From Amycolatopsis deserti (GTDB taxonomy: Bacteria > Actinomycetota > Actinomycetes > Mycobacteriales > Pseudonocardiaceae), in contig NZ_BNAU01000005.1 in the NCBI RefSeq assembly GCF_014653945.1, forward strand, positions 310,001 to 374,000: 64,000 bases of DNA, written 5' to 3'. Position numbers and translations under genes: made by a program. Numbering within the stretch: position 1 is the stretch's first letter; every line of letters starts with the position of its first letter. The notes beneath the pieces were generated by a model. The model did no database searches. It saw nothing but the letters and a program-made list of their open reading frames with translations, and was not told the origin of the DNA. Positions 17,254 to 25,924 of this stretch are shown here, piece after piece.

Positions 17254-17673
17254 TCACTCGTGGTTCGGCCCCGTGTGGTACTCGAACACCAGGCCGCCCA
17301 CCGTGAGCAGGATCAGGATCCCCCCGACGACCAGCATCCAGATGTGGAAGAACGCCAGCCCGAGACCCACGAACGCCGCCGACGCCGCCAGCCCGATCGG
17401 CCAGTAGCTGCCCGGGCTGAAGAAGCCCATCTCACCGGCACCGTCGCTGATTTCGGCGTCGTCGCGGTCCTCGGGGCGCGGTTCGATCCGCCGGCCCACG
17501 AACCGCATGTAGCTGCCCGCCAGGAGGGACAGCCCGCCGGTCAGGATCAGGGCGACCAGGCCGACCGGCTCGACACCGTAGCCACTGGCCAGGCCGGTCC
17601 ACACGCCGTACACGATCGCGATGAAGAACGCGAAAGCGGTGACCAAGTCGAAAATCCGGGCTTCGACCTTCAT
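17254..17673 (-). CDS. ctaF: Cytochrome aa3 oxidase subunit IV, actinobacterial type
   Basis: A 139-residue membrane protein, the small actinobacteria-specific oxidase subunit. It has four hydrophobic helices arranged as two pairs: VTAFAFFIAIVYGVWTGL and VGLVALILTGGLSLLAGSY, then a polar loop (RRIEPRPEDRDDAEISDGAGE), then WPIGLAASAAFVGLGLAFF and WMLVVGGILILLTVGGLVFEY. The GEMGFFSPGSYWPI segment is the most characteristic part of the family. It lies 52 bases after ctaC on the same strand, as in M. tuberculosis (Rv2199c after Rv2200c), and ends at a hairpin. Confidence 0.95.
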   Translation of the reverse strand: MKVEARIFDLVTAFAFFIAIVYGVWTGLASGYGVEPVGLVALILTGGLSLLAGSYMRFVGRRIEPRPEDRDDAEISDGAGEMGFFSPGSYWPIGLAASAAFVGLGLAFFHIWMLVVGGILILLTVGGLVFEYHTGPNHE

Positions 17674-17725
17674 GACGCTGTCCTCACTGTGCTCATGCTT
17701 CCAACACCCACGTGAACCAACCGGC

Positions 17726-18667
17726 TCAGCCGGACTGCGTCCGCAGCGTGCGGTCGGTGTTGAACGGCTTCGTCGTGGTCGCCTGCGGCGCGCACAGCTC
17801 GCCGCAGTTCAGCGCGGCCAGCGCCTCGGCCGTGGTGTTCGGCTGCCCGGTGGCCGGGTTGATCTGCGTGCGCAGCTGGATGTACCGGTCGAACTGGTCG
17901 GCCGGCAGCGCCCGGACCTCGAAGTTCATGCCCGAGTGGTAGGTGCCGCACAGCTCGGCGCAGCGGCCGACGAACGCCCCGGTCCGGTCGATCGTGTTCT
18001 GGAACGACGGGTCCTGGTTGTTCTTCTCCGGGTCCGGGAACACGTCGCGCTTGAAGTGGAACTCCGGCACCCAGAAGGAGTGGATGACGTCGGCCGACCG
18101 CAGGTTGTACTGGATCCGCTTGCCGGCGGGCAGCACCAGGATCGGGATCTCGCTCGAGCTGCCGACGGTCTTGATGACCTGGCCGTTGGCGTCCTTCGGC
18201 GCGCTCGGGTAGTCGAACTCCCAGTTCCACTGGAACGCGATCACGTCGACCGTGACGTCCGGGTCCGGCTCCTCGGCCAGCACCTTGCTCTCGGTGGTCG
18301 CGGTGAAGAAGAACAGCACGCAGACCATCACGAGCGGCAGCACGACGCAGAACAGCTCGAGCGGCACGTTGTACTGGAACTGCCGCGGCAGGTCGCCCGG
18401 CCCGTCGGTCTTCTTCTTCCGGTGGAAGGCGACCGACCAGAAGATCAGGCCCCACACGATGACACCGACGGCGAGCGCGGCGATGACGGACCAGGTCCAC
18501 AGGACACGCATGTCCTCGGACTCCTTGGTCACGCCGACGGGCCACCCGAACCGCAGCACCTCGTCACCGGAGCACCCGGTCGCCAGGAGCGCGACGAGCC
18601 CGGCCAGTGCGGCGACCTTACCGACTTTCGCCGAACGTGATGCCGGAGTGCGCTCATCCCTGCCCAC
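17726..18667 (-). CDS. ctaC: Cytochrome aa3 oxidase subunit II (lipoprotein)
   Basis: A 313-residue CuA subunit that takes electrons from QcrC. GTG start at 18667. The N-terminus is a lipoprotein signal ending LLATGCSG (modified Cys). Two transmembrane helices follow (VLWTWSVIAALAVGVIVWGL and LFCVVLPLVMVCVLFFFTA), then a periplasmic-side cupredoxin domain. The CuA ligands are visible: Cys236, Cys240, His244 and Met247 in GRCAELCGTYHSGM, together with an earlier His in DVIHSFWVPEF. The gene is divergent from asnB with 166 bases between starts, which must hold both promoters. Confidence 0.96.
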   Translation of the reverse strand: MGRDERTPASRSAKVGKVAALAGLVALLATGCSGDEVLRFGWPVGVTKESEDMRVLWTWSVIAALAVGVIVWGLIFWSVAFHRKKKTDGPGDLPRQFQYNVPLELFCVVLPLVMVCVLFFFTATTESKVLAEEPDPDVTVDVIAFQWNWEFDYPSAPKDANGQVIKTVGSSSEIPILVLPAGKRIQYNLRSADVIHSFWVPEFHFKRDVFPDPEKNNQDPSFQNTIDRTGAFVGRCAELCGTYHSGMNFEVRALPADQFDRYIQLRTQINPATGQPNTTAEALAALNCGELCAPQATTTKPFNTDRTLRTQSG

Positions 18668-18833
18668 TGCGCAGCGCCCTTTCAACCCAGGCCTCCTTGA
18701 CGATTTCTGGCTTACCAGCGGGAGCCTAGCCGAGCTACCGCGATCCGCAGCCCAAGGGGTGACCGTTCGTGGCGGGGGCTGCGGGCATACTGGGCGCTCG
18801 ACATCCGGCCACGACCTCGAGGTGTGAATATCC

Positions 18834-20768
18834 GTGTGCGGCCTGCTTGGACTGCTGTGTGCCACTGAGAACGACGCGGTCAACGCGCGTGAGGCGGTCG
18901 GCGAAGCCATGCGCTGCCAGCGCCATCGCGGCCCCGACGAGCGCGACACCTGGACCGACGCCGAGGTCGTCTACGGCTTCAACCGGCTCGCGTTCATCGA
19001 CGTCGAGCACGCCCACCAGCCCCTGACCTGGGGTCCGCCGGAGTCGCCGAACCGCTACACCCTCAACTTCAACGGCGAGATCTACAACTACCGTGAGCTG
19101 CGGGAACAGCTGACCGCGGAGCACGGTGCGAAGTTCGCCACAGAGGGCGACGGCGAAGCGATCGTCGCGGCCTACCACTACTGGGGCCGCTCCGCGGTGG
19201 CGAAGCTGCGGGGGATGTTCGCCTTCCTGATCTGGGACGCCGAGGAAAAGGTGATCTTCGGCGCACGCGACCCGTTCGGCATCAAGCCGCTGTTCTACAC
19301 GCACGGGCCGGGCGGCACGGCGTTCTCCAGCGAGAAGAAGTCGCTGCTGGAGCTCTCCGGCGTGCTGGGGATCACCAAGCAGCTCGACCGGACCGCCCTG
19401 CAGCACTACCTGACCCTGCAGTACGTGCCGGAGCCGGAGACGCTGCACACGCGCATCCGCCGCATCGAGTCGGGCACGTCCTTCACCGTCTCCCCCGGCG
19501 GCGCGCCGAAGATCGAGCGCTACTTCTTCCCCGAGTTCACCGCCAAGCCGGTGCGCGGCGCCGCCGAGGCGAAGATCCTGCACGAGCGCATCCGCGACGT
19601 GATGCGCGACTCGGTCGGCAAGCACATGATCGCCGACCCGGACATCACCGTCGGCACCTTCCTGTCCGGCGGCATCGACTCGACCGCGATCGCGGCGCTG
19701 GCCAAGGAGCACAACCCGAACCTGATCGCGTTCACCACCGGGTTCGAGCGCGAGGGCTACTCCGAGGTCGACGTGGCGGCCGAGTCGGCGGCGGCGATCG
19801 GGGTGAAGCACGTCATCCGGACGGTGTCAGCGGACGAGATGATGGAGGCGCTGCCGCTCATCGTCTGGTACCTGGACGACCCGGTGGCCGACCCGGCGCT
19901 GGTGCCGCTGTGGTTCATCGCGCGGGAAGCGCGCAAGCACGTCAAGGCGGTGCTGTCCGGCGAAGGCTCCGACGAGCTGTTCGGCGGCTACACGATCTAC
20001 AACGAGCCGCTGTCGCTGGCGCCGTTCGAGAAGGTGCCCGGTGGCCTGCGCAAGGTGATCGGCAAGGTGTCCGAGCGGATCCCGGAGGGCACGCGCGGCA
20101 AGGACCTGCTGCGCCGCGGCGCGCTGCCGCTGGAGGAGCGCTACTACGGCAACGCCCGCATCTTCCGCGACGACCAGCTGCGCGGGGTGCTGAAGACGTT
20201 CCAGGAAGGCGTCGGGCACCAGGACGTCACCGCCGAGCACTACCGCACGTCGGCGAACTGGGACCCGGTCGCCCGGATGCAGCACGTGGACCTGTTCACC
20301 TGGCTGCGCGGCGACATCCTGGTCAAGGCCGACAAGATGACCATGGCGAACTCGCTGGAGCTGCGGGTGCCGTTCCTGGACGCCGAGGTGTTCAAGGTCG
20401 CGGCCGGCATCCCGCTGGACCAGAAGATCACCAAGGAGACCACCAAGTACGCGCTGCGCCGCGCGCTCGAGGGCATCGTCCCGGCGCACGTGCTGAACCG
20501 GCGCAAGCTGGGCTTCCCGGTGCCGATCCGGCTGTGGCTGCGCGACGAGATGTACGACTGGGCGCGCGGCATCATCGCCGACTCGCAGACCGACGAGCTG
20601 CTGGACAAGCAGGCCGTGCAGCGCCTGCTGGACGAGCACCGGGCCGGCACGCTGGACCACAGCCGGCGCATCTGGGCGCTGCTGGTGTTCATGATCTGGC
20701 ACGGCATCTTCATCGAGCACCGCATCAAGCCGGAGATCCCGGAGCCGGTGTACCCCGTGCGGATCTGA
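18834..20768 (+). CDS. asnB: Glutamine-hydrolysing asparagine synthetase
   Basis: A 644-residue two-domain enzyme that makes asparagine from aspartate, ATP and glutamine. The GTG start places the glutaminase nucleophile at Cys2 (MCGLLGLL) after Met removal. The N-terminal Ntn domain includes RHRGPDE and LNFNGEIYNY; the synthetase domain has the PP-loop SGGIDST and the FTTGFEREGYSE region. Length and context match Rv2201, which in M. tuberculosis also supplies amidation of cell-wall peptide precursors in some studies of this family. That role is not shown here. The next gene starts 104 bases later and is unrelated. Confidence 0.95.
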   Translation: MCGLLGLLCATENDAVNAREAVGEAMRCQRHRGPDERDTWTDAEVVYGFNRLAFIDVEHAHQPLTWGPPESPNRYTLNFNGEIYNYRELREQLTAEHGAKFATEGDGEAIVAAYHYWGRSAVAKLRGMFAFLIWDAEEKVIFGARDPFGIKPLFYTHGPGGTAFSSEKKSLLELSGVLGITKQLDRTALQHYLTLQYVPEPETLHTRIRRIESGTSFTVSPGGAPKIERYFFPEFTAKPVRGAAEAKILHERIRDVMRDSVGKHMIADPDITVGTFLSGGIDSTAIAALAKEHNPNLIAFTTGFEREGYSEVDVAAESAAAIGVKHVIRTVSADEMMEALPLIVWYLDDPVADPALVPLWFIAREARKHVKAVLSGEGSDELFGGYTIYNEPLSLAPFEKVPGGLRKVIGKVSERIPEGTRGKDLLRRGALPLEERYYGNARIFRDDQLRGVLKTFQEGVGHQDVTAEHYRTSANWDPVARMQHVDLFTWLRGDILVKADKMTMANSLELRVPFLDAEVFKVAAGIPLDQKITKETTKYALRRALEGIVPAHVLNRRKLGFPVPIRLWLRDEMYDWARGIIADSQTDELLDKQAVQRLLDEHRAGTLDHSRRIWALLVFMIWHGIFIEHRIKPEIPEPVYPVRI

Positions 20769-20872
20769 GGTGGTTTCTGGGCCGTTCCGGTGAAGCGGCC
20801 CGATTCCGCCCCCACCCACACGGGTGACGCGCTACAACTCCTCGCGGAGACACGTGCCGGCGAGGGGGTCCC

Positions 20873-21811
20873 ATGACGCGACCGGGCAGGTTCGCGCGGC
20901 TGCTGCTGGTCCTCCTGGCCGCCGTGCTGGCGATCACCGGCACCCCGGTCGCGCTCGCGCAGACGACGGCGCCCGCTCCGGCGGGCTGTGCGGCGGAGCA
21001 GGCGGCTCTGGCGTCGGTCCAGAGCCAGATCACCGCCCACAACGCCAAGCCGCACGTGTTCACCCTGCCCAGGCAGGCGGGGGAACTCGCGGCCTACGAC
21101 GCCGAAGCCGCGCAGCTCAACGCCGCCCAGGCCACCGCGATCCAGAACCTGCAGGCGTGCGAGCAGCGCGTCCAGGCGATGGCCCAGGCCCGGCAGCGGG
21201 CGCTGGACGACCTGCTGGACCGCGCGAACAGCGACTACACCCCGGCGCCGCCGGACGCCCAGCAGCTGCGGCGGGTGCGCGAGGCGCGCGACAACCTCGC
21301 CGGCAGCGGCTGGCGCCCGCCCAGCCCCGCCCGGCCCGGGCCCGACGGGCAGTGGAACGTGCCGGAGAACACGCCCCTGCGCGAGCTGTACGACGCCGTC
21401 CGCCGGACGACGCCGCAGTGGCCGTTCCCGAACGTCCGGTTGCAGGGGGCGCCGCGGCCGCGGATCGGCGACCCGGACCCGTCGGGGTACAGCCCGGGCG
21501 GCGCGATCGGCCGGGCACCGGGGCCGCGTGGCGGGCCCAACGTCTCGCCCGACCACATCATCCCGATCGCGCAGATGGTGTACCTGCGCGGGTTCACCCG
21601 GCTCAGCCCGGAGAACATGCTGGCGATCGCGAACTCGCCGCTCAACCTGCAGTGGATGTCCCGGCTCGCGAACAGCGCCAAGAGTTCGAAGAGCATGGGC
21701 GCCGTGGCGAAGGCGGATCCGGCGTGGGCGCAGAGCCAGACCGCGCTGGAACGGAGCACGCTGGCGCGGCTGCAGGACATCATCGACCGGTTGCTGGCCA
21801 ACGGTGGATAG
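20873..21811 (+). CDS. Secreted protein with HNH-like nuclease C-terminus (candidate toxin)
   Basis: A 312-residue exported protein. Parts in order: Sec signal peptide with cleavage expected after ALA at residue 29; a helical region about 40-125 rich in Ala/Gln with Cys39 and Cys96 that could form a disulfide; a Pro/Gly-rich linker about 145-215; and a C-terminal domain starting near 218. That domain has NVSPDHIIPIAQMV (Asp227-His228) and, 40 residues on, LANSAKSSKSMG (Asn267, Lys270, Lys273). The D-H-x-x-P plus N-x-x-K-x-x-K pattern is that of HNH/His-Me-finger nuclease domains found at the ends of polymorphic toxins. ATG with GAGGGGGT site. Nuclease activity is inference. It begins a three-gene unit inserted between asnB and adoK. 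Confidence 0.7.
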   Translation: MTRPGRFARLLLVLLAAVLAITGTPVALAQTTAPAPAGCAAEQAALASVQSQITAHNAKPHVFTLPRQAGELAAYDAEAAQLNAAQATAIQNLQACEQRVQAMAQARQRALDDLLDRANSDYTPAPPDAQQLRRVREARDNLAGSGWRPPSPARPGPDGQWNVPENTPLRELYDAVRRTTPQWPFPNVRLQGAPRPRIGDPDPSGYSPGGAIGRAPGPRGGPNVSPDHIIPIAQMVYLRGFTRLSPENMLAIANSPLNLQWMSRLANSAKSSKSMGAVAKADPAWAQSQTALERSTLARLQDIIDRLLANGG

Positions 21812-21820
21812 GCTGATCAC

Positions 21821-22513
21821 GTGGACGAGTTCGACCTCGACGAAATCGCCGCACAACTCGACGACGAGCACCCGGTTCAGCTCGTCGAGCCGGGAACACC
21901 CGAGGCGGACCGGGTGCCGCCGGGCTGGCGGGCCATCGCCGCCTCCGACGATCCCGCGGCTCGCCGGGCCGCCGCGCTGGCGCTGTGGAACCCCGACTTC
22001 CTCGAGCTGGTCCCGCGGTTCGCCCGCGCCCTGCGGGAGAACCTCGCCGACGTCCGGCTGGCCGTCCTGCGGGGTGACCCGGTGCTGCTCTACCTCGTGC
22101 GCCCGGCCCGCCCGCCCTACACCGTGTGGGTCGGCTGGCACCCGGACACCTTCGGCGCGACACCGCCGAACTGGGCGGCGCTTCCCGCTCCGCTGCGCCG
22201 GTTCCTGCGCGAGGTCCACGCCGGGTTCACCGCCACCGACTGGCAGTCGTTCGGGCCCGTGCAGCCGGCGAGCATGATGTCGTTCGCCGAGTGGGCGGGG
22301 TTCGACGGCCCCATCCCCGGCTGGGACGGCAGCGACGGCCGGATCGCCTCGGACCGGCTGTTCTTCGTCGCGAAGGACGGCGGCCTGCTGCACCACTGCA
22401 CGTCCCCGGACCTCGAAGCCGGGAAGGTCGCCCTGGTCTACGAGGGCGACGTCGAGATCGCGGACTTCGCCCCGGCGCTCGACGAGCTGATGGCCGGGCG
22501 GTTCGACTCGTGA
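21821..22513 (+). CDS. SUKH/SMI1-KNR4-like protein, candidate immunity partner
   Basis: A 230-residue acidic cytoplasmic protein with no signal peptide, GTG start 9 bases after the putative toxin stop. The first part (residues 1-75) is acidic and helical. The rest has features of SMI1/KNR4 (SUKH) folds: VWVGWHPDTFGATPPNW, PLRRFLREVHAGF, SFAEWAGFDGPIPGW, then strands RLFFVAKDGGLLHHC and VALVYEGDVEIADF, and a final helix FAPALDELMAGRF. SUKH proteins are common immunity partners of nuclease toxins, so tight linkage behind a secreted HNH-like protein supports that role. The fold call is by eye and could be wrong. Confidence 0.55.
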   Translation: MDEFDLDEIAAQLDDEHPVQLVEPGTPEADRVPPGWRAIAASDDPAARRAAALALWNPDFLELVPRFARALRENLADVRLAVLRGDPVLLYLVRPARPPYTVWVGWHPDTFGATPPNWAALPAPLRRFLREVHAGFTATDWQSFGPVQPASMMSFAEWAGFDGPIPGWDGSDGRIASDRLFFVAKDGGLLHHCTSPDLEAGKVALVYEGDVEIADFAPALDELMAGRFDS

Positions 22514-22926
22514 GCGCACCCCGCCGGACGAAGATCGTCGTCGCGTCCACCGGCGTCGTACTGGTCCTCGCGATCGGCGCGCTGTTGTTCGTCCTGCTGC
22601 GCACCACCGAGGAGGACCGGGTGGCCGAGGCCGTGGACCGGTTCGTGACCGCCGTCGACACCGAGGACCAGGCGGGGATTCTCGACGCGCTGTGCGGGGC
22701 GGAGGCCGCGAGCCTCACCGGCGACGACGACTTCGACCCGGCCTACAACGGGCACACCTCGGGCTCCCCGCGCGAACGGGAGATCGCCGGGGTCCGGATC
22801 GACGGTGACGTCGCCGCCGCCCGGCTGACCCGGCCGGGTCAGCCGCCGACGACGCTCTACCTGCTGCGGGAGAACGGCGGCTGGAAGGTCTGCGCCCCCG
22901 CCGCCGAGCGGTTCGCGGGAGCCTGA
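22510..22926 (+). CDS. Membrane-anchored extracytoplasmic protein, unknown
   Basis: A 138-residue protein whose GTG overlaps the stop of the SUKH-like gene (GTGA), so translation is coupled. After a basic N-terminus (MSAPRRTK) comes one transmembrane helix (IVVASTGVVLVLAIGALLFVLL), then an outside domain of about 105 residues beginning EEDRVAEAVDRFVTAVDTEDQ. This resembles NTF2-like/DUF4878 lumazine-type accessory domains: helices first, then strands IDGDVAAARLTR and TTLYLLRENGGWKVC. Two Cys could pair outside the cell. The domain could guard against the secreted partner at the cell surface or help its export. It ends 5 bases from the convergent adoK. Confidence 0.7.
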   Translation: MSAPRRTKIVVASTGVVLVLAIGALLFVLLRTTEEDRVAEAVDRFVTAVDTEDQAGILDALCGAEAASLTGDDDFDPAYNGHTSGSPREREIAGVRIDGDVAAARLTRPGQPPTTLYLLRENGGWKVCAPAAERFAGA

Positions 22927-22931
22927 CCCCG

Positions 22932-23957
<1,026 letters not shown>

Positions 23958-24061
23958 TTACCGATGGGAAATACCCCGTCGGAGCTAAATCTGACCCGCT
24001 GACCGACACTACTAGCTGGTAGACCTGTCCGGCGCGCGCTGGTCGCCCTAGCGTCGGCTGC

Positions 24062-24232
24062 GTGAGCACCGTGACGGAACCGGAGACCATCGCCGAGCTG
24101 ATCGACGACTGCGCCGACATCCCCGCCGAACTGCGCGCCGCGCACGCCTCGACGCCCCGCCCGCCCGCGCCGCGGGACTGGGCCGTCGACGACGCCTGCC
24201 ACGCACAGGTAGTCGGGCTGGAGGACTATTAG
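24062..24232 (+). CDS. Possible small protein of 56 residues, unknown
   Basis: Small frame starting at GTG (alternative GTG at 24071). It is acidic at the start (VTEPETIAELIDDCADIPAEL), has a Pro/Arg-rich middle (STPRPPAPRDW) and ends CHAQVVGLEDY. Two Cys are present. It ends 12 bases before a perfect terminator hairpin. Support is limited: the ribosome-binding site is weak and I know no relatives. It is divergent from adoK with about 140 bases between starts, a layout that leaves room for a promoter. It could be a genuine small protein or a chance frame. Confidence 0.4.
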   Translation: MSTVTEPETIAELIDDCADIPAELRAAHASTPRPPAPRDWAVDDACHAQVVGLEDY

Positions 24233-24244
24233 TTACGCGGACGC

Positions 24245-24284
24245 GAAAAGGGCGCCGGTCGAAGCATCGACCGGCGCCCTTTTC
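24245..24284. terminator. Perfect bidirectional terminator
   Basis: An 18-bp perfect stem (gaaaagggcgccggtcga and complement) with an AGCA loop. The stem ends in A-run/T-run pairs, so it works as an intrinsic terminator in both directions. It lies 9 bases before the stop side of the IscA-like gene. Confidence 0.95.
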
Positions 24285-24293
24285 AGTGCTGGC

Positions 24294-24665
24294 TCAGTGG
24301 AACGAGTCGCCGCAGGCGCAGGAGCCCGTGGCGTTCGGGTTCTCGATGGTGAAGCCCTGCTTCTCGATCGAGTCGACGAAGTCGATCACCGCACCCTCGA
24401 CGTACGGCGCGCTCATGCGGTCGACCGCGACGCGCAGGCCGTCGAACTCGCGGAACAGGTCGCCGTCGAGCGTGCGCTCGTCGAAGAACAGCTGGTAGCG
24501 CAGGCCCGCGCAACCACCGGGCTGGACCGCGATGCGCAGGTGCATGTCGTCGCGGCCTTCCTGCTCGAGCAGTGCCTTGGCCTTGCTCGCCGCGGCGTCG
24601 CTCAAGGTCACGCCGTGGGTGGCCTCGGCTTCAGCCTGCGTGCTGGTCTGCTCAGCGGCAGTCAT
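24294..24665 (-). CDS. HesB/IscA-type iron-sulfur carrier protein
   Basis: A 123-residue A-type Fe-S carrier that delivers clusters to apo-enzymes. The three conserved cysteines are present: one in QPGGCAGLRYQL and two in the C-terminal SCACGDSF (C-x-C-G). The first 20 residues are a Ser/Thr/Glu-rich extension. The ATG at 24665 follows GAGGGAGA. It corresponds to Rv2204c of M. tuberculosis. Likely clients in the neighbourhood are LipA (two 4Fe-4S clusters) and QcrA, but that is inference. The frame continues upstream, but those codons lie in a region overlapping the divergent gene's leader. Confidence 0.93.
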   Translation of the reverse strand: MTAAEQTSTQAEAEATHGVTLSDAAASKAKALLEQEGRDDMHLRIAVQPGGCAGLRYQLFFDERTLDGDLFREFDGLRVAVDRMSAPYVEGAVIDFVDSIEKQGFTIENPNATGSCACGDSFH

Positions 24666-24837
24666 AGCTCTCCCTCGGGGTCTTGCCGTGCACCGGGTTG
24701 GGGGTGCTCCTCCTTGGTGGAACACCTGGGCCACCCGATCTGTTCCGGGCTGGTTCCCGCCTTGGCGCTTTGAACCATGGTTACACATCCGCGAGGGGGT
24801 TGAACACGTGCGCCGGTGTCTGGAATAAGCTGGTTGA

Positions 24838-25494
24838 GTGAGGTTTCTCCGTCGTAACAGCACGACCACCGCAGACAGCCCCGAAACCGAGGCCGCCGAG
24901 GTGGCCGAAAGCGTCGAATCTCACACCCGGGGCTACACCCCGGCCAAGGGCAGGCCGACGCCCAAGCGCAAGGAGGCCGAGGGCAAGCGCCGCGGCCCGG
25001 TCGCGCCGCCGCCGCGGACCATGCGCGAGGCGATGAAGCGCAACCGCGAGCTGCGCAAGTCGAACCCGGTGAGCAAGGAAGAGCGCCGCCGCCTGGCCAA
25101 GGAGCGCCAGGAGCGGATGGCCGCAGGTGACGACCGGTACCTGCTGCCGCGCGACAAGGGCCCGGTCAAGGCGTACGTGCGTGATCTCGTCGACTCGCGC
25201 CGCCACTTCCTGGGCGCGTTCATGCCGCTGGCGATCGTCGTGTTCGTCGTGCTGCTGGTGCCGTACCCGGCGATCCAGCAGTACGTGACGCTGCTGTGCA
25301 TGGCCGCGATCCTGGTGATGGCCGTCGAGGGCTACTTCAACGGCCGCCGCATCGCCCGGCTGGCGCGGGAGAAGTTCCCGAAGGAGAACATCAGCGGCCG
25401 GTCGCTGGGGTGGTACGCGTTCGTGCGGGCGAGCCAGATCCGCAAGCTCCGGATGCCCAAGCCGCGCGTCAAGGTGGGCGAGAAGGTCTCCTGA
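24838..25494 (+). CDS. DUF3043-type membrane protein
   Basis: A 218-residue protein: a long basic, disordered-looking N-terminal region (residues 1-125, many Lys/Arg, with TMREAMKRNRELRKSNPVSKEERR), two transmembrane helices (FLGAFMPLAIVVFVVLLVPY and YVTLLCMAAILVMAVEGYF), and a basic C-terminal tail with GWYAFVRASQIRKLRMPKPR. This matches the actinobacterial DUF3043 family (Rv2206 in M. tuberculosis). Function unknown. GTG start at 24838, divergent from the IscA-like gene. The last 18 codons plus the following spacer are duplicated at 25818-25911. Confidence 0.88.
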   Translation: MRFLRRNSTTTADSPETEAAEVAESVESHTRGYTPAKGRPTPKRKEAEGKRRGPVAPPPRTMREAMKRNRELRKSNPVSKEERRRLAKERQERMAAGDDRYLLPRDKGPVKAYVRDLVDSRRHFLGAFMPLAIVVFVVLLVPYPAIQQYVTLLCMAAILVMAVEGYFNGRRIARLAREKFPKENISGRSLGWYAFVRASQIRKLRMPKPRVKVGEKVS

Positions 25495-25545
25495 CCCCGG
25501 TGGGAGCCGCTCCAGGCCGTTAGCCAGGCGAACTGAGCTTTCCGG
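25441..25545 (+). repeat. Direct repeat, copy A (3' end of DUF3043 gene plus spacer)
   Basis: Begins cgcaagctccggatgcccaa and contains the last codons and stop of the DUF3043 gene, then gagccgctccaggccgttag and aggcgaact, ending tttccgg. Copy B lies 377 bases downstream. Confidence 0.85.
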
Positions 25546-25817
25546 CCGTTGATACTCATCTCGCTCGCGCCTGGGTCAGTGTGCCGGAATTCGGCCAGCC
25601 CCTGAACCGGATCCACGCGAGGCCGTTCGGCCACCGCGAACACTGGTGTGCACAGTGCTTCCTCAGTTCGTGAACTTCCCAAGATATTGGGTCGCAGCCT
25701 CGTCCGTGCGTCGTACCGCGACACCGCCTCGTCAATTGCCTGCACGAGCCCGCGCGGCGTCCACCATGCGCTGAGATTCAGCTCATCGTCATCTCCTGAG
25801 AGCACCGCGTTACCAAT
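25546..25817. other. AT-richer segment enclosed by the duplicated gene end
   Basis: About 270 bases with visibly lower GC than the surroundings (for example gaacttcccaagatattggg). On the minus strand a frame runs through it from 25853 towards 25332, with readable protein-like text (DDELNLSAWWTPRGLVQAID, then VAERPRVDPVQGLAEFRH). It starts inside copy B and runs antisense into the DUF3043 gene, so an intact gene is unlikely. It may be a fragment of a foreign gene. No family is recognised. Confidence 0.5.
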
Positions 25818-25911
25818 CGCAAGCTCCGGTTGCCGAAGCCGCGCGTCAACCATGACCGACCGAGGTCTCCTGGAGCCGCTCCAGGTCGTTAGCCACGCGA
25901 ACTATTTCCGG
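25818..25911 (+). repeat. Direct repeat, copy B
   Basis: Begins cgcaagctccggttgccgaa, continues gccgcgcgtcaa, diverges for about 16 bases, then ggtctcctggagccgctcca, ggtcgttagccacgcgaact and tttccgg. It ends 13 bases before the aldo/keto reductase start. It lacks an upstream reading frame for the DUF3043 protein. Confidence 0.85.
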
Positions 25912-25924
25912 TACCCTGCCGGAC

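Noticed and set aside
16331-17407. Long open frames across the repeat array as a repeat protein
   Set aside because: Open on both strands because of high GC; the 79- and 145-base periods shift the frame, the product has no fold-like pattern, and no ribosome-binding site is seen.
25332-25853. A 173-residue minus-strand gene
   Set aside because: Its start lies inside the duplicated segment and a third of it is antisense to the DUF3043 gene, so an intact gene is unlikely; described as a possible fragment.
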